NCBI RefSeq assembly: GCF_001297705.1
Contig: NZ_LIRF01000008.1
Location: forward strand, 620,001 to 684,000
DNA: 64,000 nt
Direction: 5' to 3'
Source: Chryseobacterium sp. ERMR1:04
GTDB taxonomy: Bacteria > Bacteroidota > Bacteroidia > Flavobacteriales > Weeksellaceae
Part shown: in pieces, positions 1 through 8,582 of the stretch
How the letters are laid out: each line of letters begins with the position of its first letter
Numbering within the stretch: position 1 is the first letter of the stretch
Notes under the pieces: generated by a model
Told to the model about the DNA's origin: nothing
Databases searched by the model: none
Seen by the model: only the letters and a program-made list of their open reading frames with translations
Translations under genes and position numbers: made by a program

Positions 1-398
1 AAATGATCTTTTTGAAAGAGATTTCTCCCTTTATCTATGAATTTCTGCTTGTTGAGAAAGGCTAAAAATTTTTGTTGATCTTTCAATTTGATCACAGAAT
101 ACCAATTCGAAAATTTGGAGTTTTTGACATGAAAAATTTGCAAAAAATCTGGAATTTTAATCCCCGAATGTTGCAAAGAAATTCCTTCTTCATGGCTAGC
201 CTCACCTCCAAACCATTGGGAAGGATGCATTATAAAGCTAGAAACATATTGTCTCGTTAATTTTTTCACATCAATTATAACTACTACATCTGCATTTTTA
301 GGCACAAATTGTAACGTCTTATCTTTATGATAAAACACAAAATAAATAGCAATGCCGAGTACAATAACTAACGGGACAATAAATCTCTTTTTATTCAT
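1..398 (-). CDS. Membrane-anchored hypothetical protein, C-terminus cut by window edge
   Basis: The frame opens at ATG 398 and runs off the left edge. The product starts with a short basic stretch (MNKKR) and a hydrophobic segment (about residues 5-22), so it is probably anchored or exported. The following 'VPKNADVVVIIDVKKL' resembles the start of the mature part of the next gene upstream ('IPNDAAFYMEINGKQL'), so the two may be diverged paralogs of the DUF4836-like type. It begins three bases after the stop of that gene, which suggests an operon of three exported proteins. Function unknown. Confidence 0.75.
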   Translation of the reverse strand, partial: MNKKRFIVPLVIVLGIAIYFVFYHKDKTLQFVPKNADVVVIIDVKKLTRQYVSSFIMHPSQWFGGEASHEEGISLQHSGIKIPDFLQIFHVKNSKFSNWYSVIKLKDQQKFLAFLNKQKFIDKGRNLFQKDH

Positions 399-401
399 TG
401 A

Positions 402-2471
402 TTATAGTGTTTTCAAAGCTTTTTCAGGTTCTTGCATGATTTTGTATGCTTCGTCAAATAGATCGAAGAAATACATCAAACTGTTATCAGAAGAATCTTT
501 AATATTATAATCTATTTCTGTTTCTATGCTTTCGCCCTTCACCTCTGTTTTGTAATACAATTCCCCTACATTTTTTCTAAACAAATCAAGCATCTTTTTT
601 TCAGAAGTACTTTTGAATTCTTTTTCCATCCCGATTAAAAGCTTCTGAATATCAAGTCTTCCCGACAAAGGATATTTAGCCGCATCTTTTGCCCATTTTT
701 TAGACCCTTCAGATTGATCTTTAGGAATAATACTATCGGTTGAGGTTGTAAGGTATACAATTCCGTCTTTTACGGTAAAGAACATCTGATCAAGGTATCC
801 ATTATCTTTAGGATCTTTGAAAGAATAGAATTCTCCTTTTTTCGTAAATTTTTTCGACAGCTTTTTATTCGTAATCAATAAATTAAAGACACGATTCCAA
901 TAGTCTTCATTTTCTGTAGCAAAAGCAAAAGTGAAATTAGGAACCACGACATCTTTTGTTTTCTTTACTTCTTTTTCGTTGTAGTCATCATCGTAATCGT
1001 AATCTGTGTAGTCTACTTTTTTAGATTTCAATTCATTCAATACAAAAATTCCATTTCCTGGAGCAATTTTAGCAATGGCCTCTTCATCCAGAACAATTTT
1101 CATGGTTTCCATCATCAGCTCCATTTCTTTCTGATATTCTCCATCTCCCAAATCTTTAAACAGACTGTAGACCATGTCAAAACTTTTCGCTCCGTTTAAA
1201 TTAACAGAATAATACCCAAGACTTTTATCATTAATCAACGCAGTCAGTTTTTTATTTTTCCTGCCTTTGTAAACAGCAGCAATCCCTTTTTGAACCTCTG
1301 CATCTTTATGCTGATAATTGTTAATCAGTTTTACTTTGTCTTTGTCAAAATACAAATTGTATGAAGAGTTTGAATTATAAATTTTCTGGAAAAACTGAGC
1401 ATAATTATAGGTCTTCATGAGCTTCCCGTAAATTCCTTCATTAACGATTCTTCCGTAATCGGTGTATACAAAAACATCTGCATTAACATCTCGGAAAGCC
1501 AACATCTGCTGAGGAACCTCAAGCTCTAAATTCGAATTAAAATATTGATCAAACGAATCTTCAGCCAGCTTTTTTACCACCTTGAATTTTTCTATTCGTA
1601 TGGAATCCATTTCCTTTTGAGCATCCGGATCTATTGCATACTCTTTATTTTCCATCTCCTCATCATTAGCGGTAGGATCTTCTTTTACAGCCTCATCTTC
1701 AGAATATACGGTGTCTGTTGTACTTTTCTTTTCTTCCGGATAGGCATGATGCTTTTGCAGGTATTTAATATCTTTTTGGATTCTTACAATCTCATTATTA
1801 TTGTCTTTAATATTTTCTTTTAAATATTTGATATCTCCTTTTAATGATTGTATCTCTTCTTTATAGTCAAATGGTCTTTCCGGCTCTGCAGCATAAGCAG
1901 TATCTACCACCACTGCCGAACTGTCAACAACAGCCACTGCGCTATCTACCATCACCTCATCAGCCCAAACATTTTTGTATGGTTTTGTGTAGTTGATCAC
2001 GCTTACAACAGCACGGCTTCCATTCCAGGCAACAAAAATATCATCATCAATATCAACGTATGAATATTTGCTTTTCTTAGTAATTTCCTGTCCGCTTTTT
2101 TTGGTAGAATTAATAAATTCCTGAAACTTTTCTTTATTATCTAAAATAAAATAAGCCGTATAAGCCTGTACCGAATCATTGAAAGTTCCGTAATGATATT
2201 GTGTTCCGTCATATTTAATCCCTGTTTTGGAGTAATCATTCCAAGAGGGTTTCTCTTTATTCTCTTTGTCTTTTTTATGCTTCTTTTTGCTGATCTCCTG
2301 TAAAAAAGGATTGAATTTGTCCCAGCTTATTTTCTTATTAAGCTGTTTTCCGTTGATTTCCATATAAAAGGCCGCATCATTGGGAATCTTCATCTTTTGT
2401 TGTGCAAAAACAAGCACAAAGCCAAAGAGTAAAAGCGTAATTTGTTGTGTTTTTTTAAAGATAGATTTCAT
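402..2471 (-). CDS. DUF4836-like exported protein
   Basis: A 689-residue protein with a signal peptide (about residues 1-23, ending VFAQ). The start of the mature part (IPNDAAFYMEINGKQL) and the alternation of such segments with acidic linkers recall the DUF4836 family of Bacteroidetes exported proteins, whose role is unknown. Residues about 205-245 are rich in K/E/D/N with heptad-like spacing and probably form a coiled coil. A very acidic linker follows (about 255-290). It is the middle gene of a minus-strand run with a lipoprotein upstream (15-base gap) and the partial gene downstream. Family assignment is from memory of the pattern and is moderate. Confidence 0.8.
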   Translation of the reverse strand: MKSIFKKTQQITLLLFGFVLVFAQQKMKIPNDAAFYMEINGKQLNKKISWDKFNPFLQEISKKKHKKDKENKEKPSWNDYSKTGIKYDGTQYHYGTFNDSVQAYTAYFILDNKEKFQEFINSTKKSGQEITKKSKYSYVDIDDDIFVAWNGSRAVVSVINYTKPYKNVWADEVMVDSAVAVVDSSAVVVDTAYAAEPERPFDYKEEIQSLKGDIKYLKENIKDNNNEIVRIQKDIKYLQKHHAYPEEKKSTTDTVYSEDEAVKEDPTANDEEMENKEYAIDPDAQKEMDSIRIEKFKVVKKLAEDSFDQYFNSNLELEVPQQMLAFRDVNADVFVYTDYGRIVNEGIYGKLMKTYNYAQFFQKIYNSNSSYNLYFDKDKVKLINNYQHKDAEVQKGIAAVYKGRKNKKLTALINDKSLGYYSVNLNGAKSFDMVYSLFKDLGDGEYQKEMELMMETMKIVLDEEAIAKIAPGNGIFVLNELKSKKVDYTDYDYDDDYNEKEVKKTKDVVVPNFTFAFATENEDYWNRVFNLLITNKKLSKKFTKKGEFYSFKDPKDNGYLDQMFFTVKDGIVYLTTSTDSIIPKDQSEGSKKWAKDAAKYPLSGRLDIQKLLIGMEKEFKSTSEKKMLDLFRKNVGELYYKTEVKGESIETEIDYNIKDSSDNSLMYFFDLFDEAYKIMQEPEKALKTL

Positions 2472-2486
2472 ATTTTATAATTGAAA

Positions 2487-3155
2487 TTATTGGAAAAGGA
2501 TGGTATTTTGAATTTGTTTTTTCTGAAGAATAAAATCTAAAACATTGGCGTCAAGCTTCACCGCTTTTTTATTCGGAGAAAGCGCATAAGAGCTGTTGGT
2601 TTGAGATTTTATCGTGTTTTCGAATTGCAACACAGAAGTATATTTGGCGTTATTAAACACCTCTTTATCTGCAGTACTCATTTTGTCGTAATCTGTTTTA
2701 AACGTACTGACTTTATTTCTGGTAAATGATTTTTTGTCAAGGCTCTGACTGTAAATTTGTGTAGGAATCATTTTACCGAGAATGTTTTTCGCTTTTAACT
2801 GCTCTAATCCGGCATTGATATTTTCAATTTTCTTGAAATTACAGCTTAGTTTGATGACATAATTATCAAAATCTACGCTTGTTTTTACGTTGCTGATCCC
2901 CGGAGTGGCCTTAAAAACCCTTGAAGCTTCATTAATTTTATTTTCAATTTCAGGCTTTTTAGGGATTTTTTTTCCATTCACCGTTTCCATTTTAGAGATA
3001 GAAGCGAGCCTGGTTTTGTTTTTACTAGCGTTTAGAATAACGCTGTATTCACCTGTTCCATCAGCTTTTACATTGACTTTCTCTAAAATATCGAAACAAC
3101 TCGTTAACAGTAATAACGGAAGAAGCAGCATCAACTGCTTGAGAAAAATTTTCAT
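2487..3155 (-). CDS. Lipoprotein of unknown function
   Basis: 222 residues with a lipoprotein signal: MKIFLKQ, a Leu-rich core and lipobox LTSC (Cys about residue 20). The mature part opens 'EKVNVKADGTGEYSVILN', a beta-rich pattern seen in Bacteroidetes lipoproteins that carry a 'K.DGSG' strand. It is the first gene of the operon with the two downstream exported proteins; a -7-like box lies just upstream. Function not recognised. Confidence 0.8.
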   Translation of the reverse strand: MKIFLKQLMLLLPLLLLTSCFDILEKVNVKADGTGEYSVILNASKNKTRLASISKMETVNGKKIPKKPEIENKINEASRVFKATPGISNVKTSVDFDNYVIKLSCNFKKIENINAGLEQLKAKNILGKMIPTQIYSQSLDKKSFTRNKVSTFKTDYDKMSTADKEVFNNAKYTSVLQFENTIKSQTNSSYALSPNKKAVKLDANVLDFILQKKQIQNTILFQ

Positions 3156-3172
3156 GACTTAGGTTTAAAAAG

Positions 3173-3180
3173 CAAAACTA
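3173..3180 (-). promoter_or_regulatory. Probable -7 promoter box for the lipoprotein operon
   Basis: On the minus strand this reads TAGTTTTG, matching the Bacteroidetes -7 consensus TAnnTTTG. It lies about 18 bases before the start codon of the 222-residue lipoprotein. It overlaps one arm of the preceding gene's terminator hairpin. Confidence 0.45.
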
Positions 3181-3207
3181 CTTAATTCTAATGTATTAAG
3201 TAGTTTT
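3174..3207 (-). terminator. Rho-independent terminator of the AlkD-like gene
   Basis: A perfect 13-bp stem (AAAACTACTTAAT / ATTAAGTAGTTTT) with an 8-base loop just after the AlkD-like stop codon. On the minus strand it is followed by TTTTGCTTTTT. Confidence 0.7.
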
Positions 3208-3211
3208 ATTT

Positions 3212-3922
3212 TTATATTCTCCCTTTAAGATAATCCTGTCGTACTTCTTCATCCAACTTTTCTATTGAATATCGAAGACAGGTTCGTGGCATTTCTTTAT
3301 AATAGGTATTTAGATATTTGATGAGTTCGGCTTCATTTTTCTCGCCCATTTCTCTTAGCATCCATCCGTTTGCTTTGTGCATCAAATCGTGGGGATGTTT
3401 TAAATTGTGGGTTACAAATTCTTTTGTCAGATCAAATTCTCCTTTTTTCACATAGTGCATTGTTCCTACCACCGCAATTCTTTTGTGCCACATTTCATCT
3501 GAATTGGAAAGCTTTCTCAACAAGTCTTCTTTCTGATTTTCAAAGGCATATCTGCCTAAGATCTTATAGCAAGTAGAATCTACCAGATCCCAATTGTTAA
3601 CATACTGCAAATGATTCAGATAAAATGTTACCACTTCCTCTTTTACTTTTGGATCTTTTGTTTTTTCAAACTTAGAAATCAACATAAATAGAGCGGTAAG
3701 CCTATGTTCATGGTATTTTGAAGAAAGCAATTCGCCCAGTTCCTCTAAAGAAATTTTAGGATAATATTCTTTAGCTACACTCCTTTGATCAGGAACTTTT
3801 ACCCCTAAAAACAAATCTCCTTCTCCATATTCACCTTTTCCGGTTTTAAAGAATTTTGGAAAAAATGCGGCCTTCTCAGGAATGGATAAAACGGCTAACG
3901 CTTCTTGTATTTCTTTTACCAT
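3212..3922 (-). CDS. DNA alkylation repair protein, AlkD-like
   Basis: About 236 residues. It matches the AlkD family of HEAT-like-repeat DNA glycosylases, which remove N3- and N7-alkylated purines: the N-terminal 'FFKTGKGEYGEGDLFLGVKVP', the 'NNWDLVDSTCYKILG' helix pair and 'MHKANGWMLREMG' are typical. The open frame begins three codons earlier (MINMVKEI), but that start would overlap the previous stop, so the ATG of MVKEI is chosen. It lies directly downstream of a DUF4919 gene and ends at a strong terminator, so it is the last gene of this stretch. Confidence 0.85.
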   Translation of the reverse strand: MVKEIQEALAVLSIPEKAAFFPKFFKTGKGEYGEGDLFLGVKVPDQRSVAKEYYPKISLEELGELLSSKYHEHRLTALFMLISKFEKTKDPKVKEEVVTFYLNHLQYVNNWDLVDSTCYKILGRYAFENQKEDLLRKLSNSDEMWHKRIAVVGTMHYVKKGEFDLTKEFVTHNLKHPHDLMHKANGWMLREMGEKNEAELIKYLNTYYKEMPRTCLRYSIEKLDEEVRQDYLKGRI

Positions 3923-3923
3923 A

Positions 3924-4580
3924 TTAATCAAATCTAAAGCCTCCTACTAATTTTACGTAAATCTGTTTCTTTCCCATTGAATACATTGTAAGGGTACTTC
4001 CGTCCGGCAACATTTTTATATCTTGTTTAAAATCTCTTATCGTTCCGTAACCTCGTAAATCATCAATTTTTTCAAGAACATGTCCCGCCCAAATTACACA
4101 TATAGGAGAATCTGCTGAATCACCTGTTCCACTATTTTTAATTGTATTTTCGATAGCAGCATATTGATCTTCAACCAATTTACTCTTAATTTTATCTCCT
4201 AAAGCATTATAAATATTAGAAAGACCAATTAATATATTTTTATCAAAAGGATATTTGGAATAGGTTTCTTCTGCTTTAGCAACAATTTTTTCAGCTTTAC
4301 TTTTAGATAAGCTTCTTTTTGAAGCAGGGTTCCAAATTTCTTTAGACTCTTTATTATAGACAGACAAATCGTAGTCTAGCTTTATAAAACGACTTCCGTA
4401 ATAAAGCTGGCTCATCTCTTCCTGAGTGAGTTTTGAAGGATCTTTTTTAAAGACTTCCAAATAATCGTAAAAATATTTCTGCGGATTTTCTGTGACGTTT
4501 TTTTTTATTTCATCAGTATTAATCTGGGAAAAATAAGTTCCAAAAATCAACAGAAAGAATACATAAAAAATCTTATTCAT
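3924..4580 (-). CDS. DUF4919 family exported protein
   Basis: About 218 residues from the ATG of MNKIFYVF, which starts a clear signal peptide (FFLLIFGTYFSQ). The upstream in-frame ATG would add seven residues before it. The body has DUF4919 features: 'LYYGSRF', a TPR-like helical middle and 'IKNSGTGDSADSP' before the C-terminal strands. A second family member lies on the other side of the Na+/H+ antiporter gene, which suggests duplication. Function unknown. Confidence 0.8.
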   Translation of the reverse strand: MNKIFYVFFLLIFGTYFSQINTDEIKKNVTENPQKYFYDYLEVFKKDPSKLTQEEMSQLYYGSRFIKLDYDLSVYNKESKEIWNPASKRSLSKSKAEKIVAKAEETYSKYPFDKNILIGLSNIYNALGDKIKSKLVEDQYAAIENTIKNSGTGDSADSPICVIWAGHVLEKIDDLRGYGTIRDFKQDIKMLPDGSTLTMYSMGKKQIYVKLVGGFRFD

Positions 4581-4601
4581 TTTTAAATAAATTTCAATCA
4601 A

Positions 4602-5882
4602 TTAATGTTTTTCATCTGAAGCCATACTTTCCAGCTCCTCTTCTTCTTTTGCAATCTTGTTCGGATTGGCAACTTTCGCAATCGTAAGCCCTTGAACTAT
4701 AATTGAGAATACCACTACACAATAAGTGATACTTAAAATAATTTCACTGAACTCACTTTTAGGAATAGACATGGCTAATGCAATGGAAACACCCCCTCGG
4801 ATTCCTCCCCAAACCAATACTTTTACGGTTTGTGGACTAAAGGTTGTTCTCATAAATTTGGTAGGTCCCCAAATGGATATCACTCTCGCCAATAAAACAA
4901 TAACAATAGCCACTAATCCCGGAACGATAAAATGCTTAAGGTCTTTGATCATTAATAATTCAAAACCAATGAATAAGAATAATACAGCATTCAGAATTTC
5001 ATCAATCAACTCCCAGAATTTAATAAGATAATCCTGCGTGATGGATTTCATTTTAAACCTTACATTAAAATTACCCATGAATAAACCTGCTGCAACCATT
5101 GTTAACGGTCCTGAAATATGCATCTGTCTTGCAATAAGATAACCGCCCATGACCACAGAAAGCGTTACCAACACTGAAATAATATAATCATCTACCTCAC
5201 GCATCAATCTGGAAGTTATCCAACCTAGAATAACCCCTAGAAACAATCCGCCTCCGGCTTCTTTTAATAATAAGAGCCCAATACTTTCAATACCTAAATC
5301 TACCTCTTTCCCGATAGCAACTTGTAATACGACTGAGAAAACCACAACCGCCATACCATCGTTGAAAAGAGATTCTCCCGCCACTTTCGTTTCTAATGAT
5401 TTGGATACATTAGCCTGCTTTAAAATACTTAAAACAGCAACAGGATCAGTAGGTGAAATTAATGCTCCGAAAAGAAGACAATATATAAAAGGTAAATGAA
5501 TTCCTAAAAAGGGCAATATATAAAACATCCCAAATCCTACAATAAATGTAGAAATGACGACTCCCACCGTTGAGAATATCAAAACAGGACGAAACTGTTC
5601 TTTAAGATCATCAATATTAATATGAATACCTCCCGCAAATAACAGGAAATTAAGCATCGCACCCATCAGAACTTCAGTAAAATCGATACTGTTCATCAGG
5701 TCATTAAGATGTCCGAAGGTTCTTGGTAAAACTGCTTCCCCAAAAGAAACCAGAAATATAGAAACCACAATGGCAATAACCATAATACCGATGGTACTCG
5801 GAAGTTTCAAAAACCGGTGATTAAGATAGGCAAATATTGATGCTAGAACGATTAAGGCTGAAAATGAATAATATAACTCCAC
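4602..5882 (-). CDS. Na+/H+ antiporter, CPA1/NhaP type
   Basis: 426 residues with about 12 hydrophobic segments, a typical sodium:proton exchanger. Family motifs are visible: 'GALISPTDPVAVLSILK', and 'GESLFNDGMAVVVFSV' with the Asn-Asp pair typical of electroneutral CPA1 exchangers, plus 'VWGGIRGGVSIALAMSIP' near the C-terminus. It should exchange cytoplasmic Na+ or K+ for protons in the inner membrane. The gene sits between two DUF4919 genes in the same direction with short gaps, so they are probably co-transcribed. The short C-terminal tail is acidic and lacks a TrkA or cNMP domain. Confidence 0.9.
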   Translation of the reverse strand: MELYYSFSALIVLASIFAYLNHRFLKLPSTIGIMVIAIVVSIFLVSFGEAVLPRTFGHLNDLMNSIDFTEVLMGAMLNFLLFAGGIHINIDDLKEQFRPVLIFSTVGVVISTFIVGFGMFYILPFLGIHLPFIYCLLFGALISPTDPVAVLSILKQANVSKSLETKVAGESLFNDGMAVVVFSVVLQVAIGKEVDLGIESIGLLLLKEAGGGLFLGVILGWITSRLMREVDDYIISVLVTLSVVMGGYLIARQMHISGPLTMVAAGLFMGNFNVRFKMKSITQDYLIKFWELIDEILNAVLFLFIGFELLMIKDLKHFIVPGLVAIVIVLLARVISIWGPTKFMRTTFSPQTVKVLVWGGIRGGVSIALAMSIPKSEFSEIILSITYCVVVFSIIVQGLTIAKVANPNKIAKEEEELESMASDEKH

Positions 5883-5897
5883 TAAGTTGTTTTTTAA

Positions 5898-6527
5898 TTA
5901 AAGGTCTAAATAAAGTACTTTGATATAAATTTTATTGTCGTCTTTTTCCCAAATATCATACATCCCGTCTTTTGAGGATTTAGAACCTCTTGTGTAGTCT
6001 TGTCCTATATTCAGCATGTTCAAAAGAATATATTCATCCCCAACAGAATTTACAGCATATGCTGTTTTTTCAGATTTACCGTCTCCAGAATTTTTTATCG
6101 CATCTGCAAGCAGACGGAATTGGCTCAGATGATGGGTAAAATTACTACCATCTTTTTTTTGATCATACGCACGGAGCAAAATAAGAAGAACATCCAGATT
6201 CGTAGGATCTTTATCATAAAGAGCCTTGCCCTGTTTTATACAATCGTCAAAATTCTGATTCTTAAAAGATTCTGCCAGTTGTTTAAAATCATCATCATTG
6301 GTAGAAACCTTTCCATCTCTGAAATTTCTGCCGTAATAAAGATATTGCGCTTCAATACTATCCAAAGATCTTGGATAGCCTTTGTATTTGAAGATCAGTT
6401 TTTCGTAAGTGTACGGAGACTGTTTATTCGTAAGACTTTTTTCAATACTTTTAAAATCGATTTTTGATTTTTGGCTATAACCAAAAACCGAAATAAAAAG
6501 AAGTAAAAGGAAAAAGTGATATTTCAT
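5898..6527 (-). CDS. DUF4919 family exported protein
   Basis: 209 residues with signal peptide MKYHFFLLLLFISVFGYSQ. It has the DUF4919 marks 'QYLYYGRNF', a TPR-like helical middle and 'IKNSGDGKSEKTAY'. It is a paralog of the gene on the far side of the antiporter. Its start codon abuts the hflX stop, so it is probably translated from the same message. Function unknown. Confidence 0.82.
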   Translation of the reverse strand: MKYHFFLLLLFISVFGYSQKSKIDFKSIEKSLTNKQSPYTYEKLIFKYKGYPRSLDSIEAQYLYYGRNFRDGKVSTNDDDFKQLAESFKNQNFDDCIKQGKALYDKDPTNLDVLLILLRAYDQKKDGSNFTHHLSQFRLLADAIKNSGDGKSEKTAYAVNSVGDEYILLNMLNIGQDYTRGSKSSKDGMYDIWEKDDNKIYIKVLYLDL

Positions 6528-7753
6528 TAATCTTTGTTTTCTTCTTCCTCATCATTTTCGAAATACTCGAAAAGGAAATCATTGTAAGGAAATCTCGCAA
6601 TATGAATTTTCATGACCTCATCATAGATCATCTTTTTCATTTCCGGGAAGTTTTCTTTCGTTAAAGCAGAAATAAAAACCGTTGGATGCTTAGATTTACC
6701 CATCCATGTTTTTTGCCACTCTTCTAACGAAACATTTTTCTTGGTAGACGGCGTTAAATCGTCATCCTCTTTTTTATCATAACTGAAATCATCAATTTTA
6801 TTGAACACCATGATCATCGGTTTCTGATGCGCATTGATCTCCATTAACGTATGATTTACAGATTCTATATGATCTTCAAAACTTTCATGAGAAATATCTA
6901 CCACATGAATCAACAAGTCTGCTTCACGCACCTCGTCAAGAGTAGATTTGAAAGATTCAACAAGTTGGGTTGGTAATTTTCTGATGAATCCTACCGTATC
7001 TGTCAACAGGAAAGGTAAATTACCGATCACTACTTTTCTTACCGTAGTGTCCAGTGTTGCAAATAACTTGTTTTCAGCAAAAACGTCAGATTTTGACAAC
7101 GCATTCATCAAGGTAGATTTCCCCACATTGGTATACCCTACCAAAGCTGCACGAACTACCTTTCCACGATTGTTTCTTTGGGTAGCCATTTGCCTATCGA
7201 TTGTTTTCAACTTCTCCTTCAATAAGGAAATTCGGTCACGGATGATACGACGGTCAGTTTCAATTTCCGTTTCCCCGGGACCTCTCATCCCGATTCCCCC
7301 TTTTTGACGCTCCAAGTGAGTCCACATTCTCGTCAATCGAGGTAAAAGATATTGATATTGCGCCAATTCTACCTGAGTTCTTGCATAAGAAGTCTGTGCT
7401 CTTTGGGCAAAAATATCAAGGATAAGATTGGTTCTGTCTAAAATTTTTACTTCTATTTCTTTTTCAAGATTTTTAAGTTGGGAAGGAGATAGTTCATCAT
7501 CAAAAATGACTGTTCCTATCCCATATTCCTTAACATATTCTTTTATTTCCTGAGCTTTCCCGCTTCCAATAAAGGTTTTGGAATCCGGTTGGGTTAATTT
7601 TTGAGTAAAGCGTTTTTGTACGGTAGCTCCCGCTGTAAAAGCCAAAAACTCCAATTCATCCATATATTCCGTAAGCTTATCTTCATCTTGGTTTTGAGTG
7701 ATAACACCCACCAAAATAGCTTTTTCGTAATTATGTTCTTTCTTGTCTAGCAT
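6527..7753 (-). CDS. hflX: Ribosome-associated GTPase HflX
   Basis: 408 residues, the usual length. The N-terminal HflX domain holds the Gly-rich signature 'GGIGMRGPGETEIETDRR' (about 152-169). The GTPase domain follows with G1 GYTNVGKST (206-214), G3 'DTVGFIRKLP' and G4 'NKID'. HflX binds the 50S subunit and splits stalled or heat-stressed ribosomes using GTP. It heads the minus-strand run that continues into the DUF4919 and antiporter genes. Confidence 0.95.
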   Translation of the reverse strand: MLDKKEHNYEKAILVGVITQNQDEDKLTEYMDELEFLAFTAGATVQKRFTQKLTQPDSKTFIGSGKAQEIKEYVKEYGIGTVIFDDELSPSQLKNLEKEIEVKILDRTNLILDIFAQRAQTSYARTQVELAQYQYLLPRLTRMWTHLERQKGGIGMRGPGETEIETDRRIIRDRISLLKEKLKTIDRQMATQRNNRGKVVRAALVGYTNVGKSTLMNALSKSDVFAENKLFATLDTTVRKVVIGNLPFLLTDTVGFIRKLPTQLVESFKSTLDEVREADLLIHVVDISHESFEDHIESVNHTLMEINAHQKPMIMVFNKIDDFSYDKKEDDDLTPSTKKNVSLEEWQKTWMGKSKHPTVFISALTKENFPEMKKMIYDEVMKIHIARFPYNDFLFEYFENDEEEENKD

Positions 7754-8061
7754 TAAATTCTATCTATGTTTGTAAGATTTACAAGTTACCATTTTCAGGA
7801 GAAAAAACAAAATCATTTTTTACATATCCTAAGATTTTAATGTTAATTTAAGTTTATCATACATTTGATTTATAGATTTTTAATCACTTAATGACGCAAA
7901 TTTTTAAAAATCATACTCATTTTTTTTAAATTTATCGTAAAAACTAACAAGCAAAGAATCACGACTGCGCATATCAATCAATCTGAAACTAGAGAAACTC
8001 TTGCTTCGTTTGATTGAGCTGAGAACCAATTATTCAAAAAAAGACTCATAAAAGGTGATTT
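7754..8061. other. Intergenic region without a gene
   Basis: About 300 AT-rich bases between hflX and the META lipoprotein gene. I see no convincing ORF, RNA or repeat. It must hold the hflX promoter, but no clean TAnnTTTG box was found. Confidence 0.5.
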
Positions 8062-8496
8062 TTAATCCCAGTCCGCAGCTACAAATTTCATTGAATTTCC
8101 ATGATCATCGGACAACGTAAGAAAATGCCCTTCAACAGAATATTTCGTCATATTTTGAAAGCTTTTTGAAAATTCGGTTTCCAACTCCATATTTTGACAC
8201 GCTTTCATGGTACCTCCTACTCCTGAAATTTCTACTTTTCCATTGTTTTTAAATGCGGATGTAAAGAACATATTGTTGCATCCCATAAAAGCACTTCCCC
8301 GGATTTTCCCGTTTTCTTGAGCAGCTGTTAGATTGATCCCTGCTTTATCTTTAACTAATTCATTTTTAGTAAAATTACCAAAAGAAACCAGCATCCATTC
8401 TCTTTGAATAGGTGGACTTTTAACCTGCGCTGTTGAACAATTAAAAATTAAACTTAATAACAAAACAGCAAAAACTGATAGTAGTATTTTTCTCAT
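8062..8496 (-). CDS. META-domain lipoprotein (HslJ-like)
   Basis: 144 residues with a lipoprotein signal (lipobox LIFNCS). The mature part is one META domain: 'REWMLVSF', 'GCNNMFFTS', 'MKACQNMELETEFSK' and a last strand 'LTLSDDHGNSMKF'. META proteins such as HslJ are small outer-membrane or periplasmic proteins; several are heat-inducible, and the biochemical role is unclear. It is divergent from the peptidase gene, with 86 bases between. Confidence 0.85.
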   Translation of the reverse strand: MRKILLSVFAVLLLSLIFNCSTAQVKSPPIQREWMLVSFGNFTKNELVKDKAGINLTAAQENGKIRGSAFMGCNNMFFTSAFKNNGKVEISGVGGTMKACQNMELETEFSKSFQNMTKYSVEGHFLTLSDDHGNSMKFVAADWD

Positions 8497-8582
8497 AAAG
8501 GGTAGAATCCCATTTTCATACCATTCGCAGGCAGAATCCCATAAAAATTAGTAAATTAGCGTCACAAAAATTATGTTATAAA

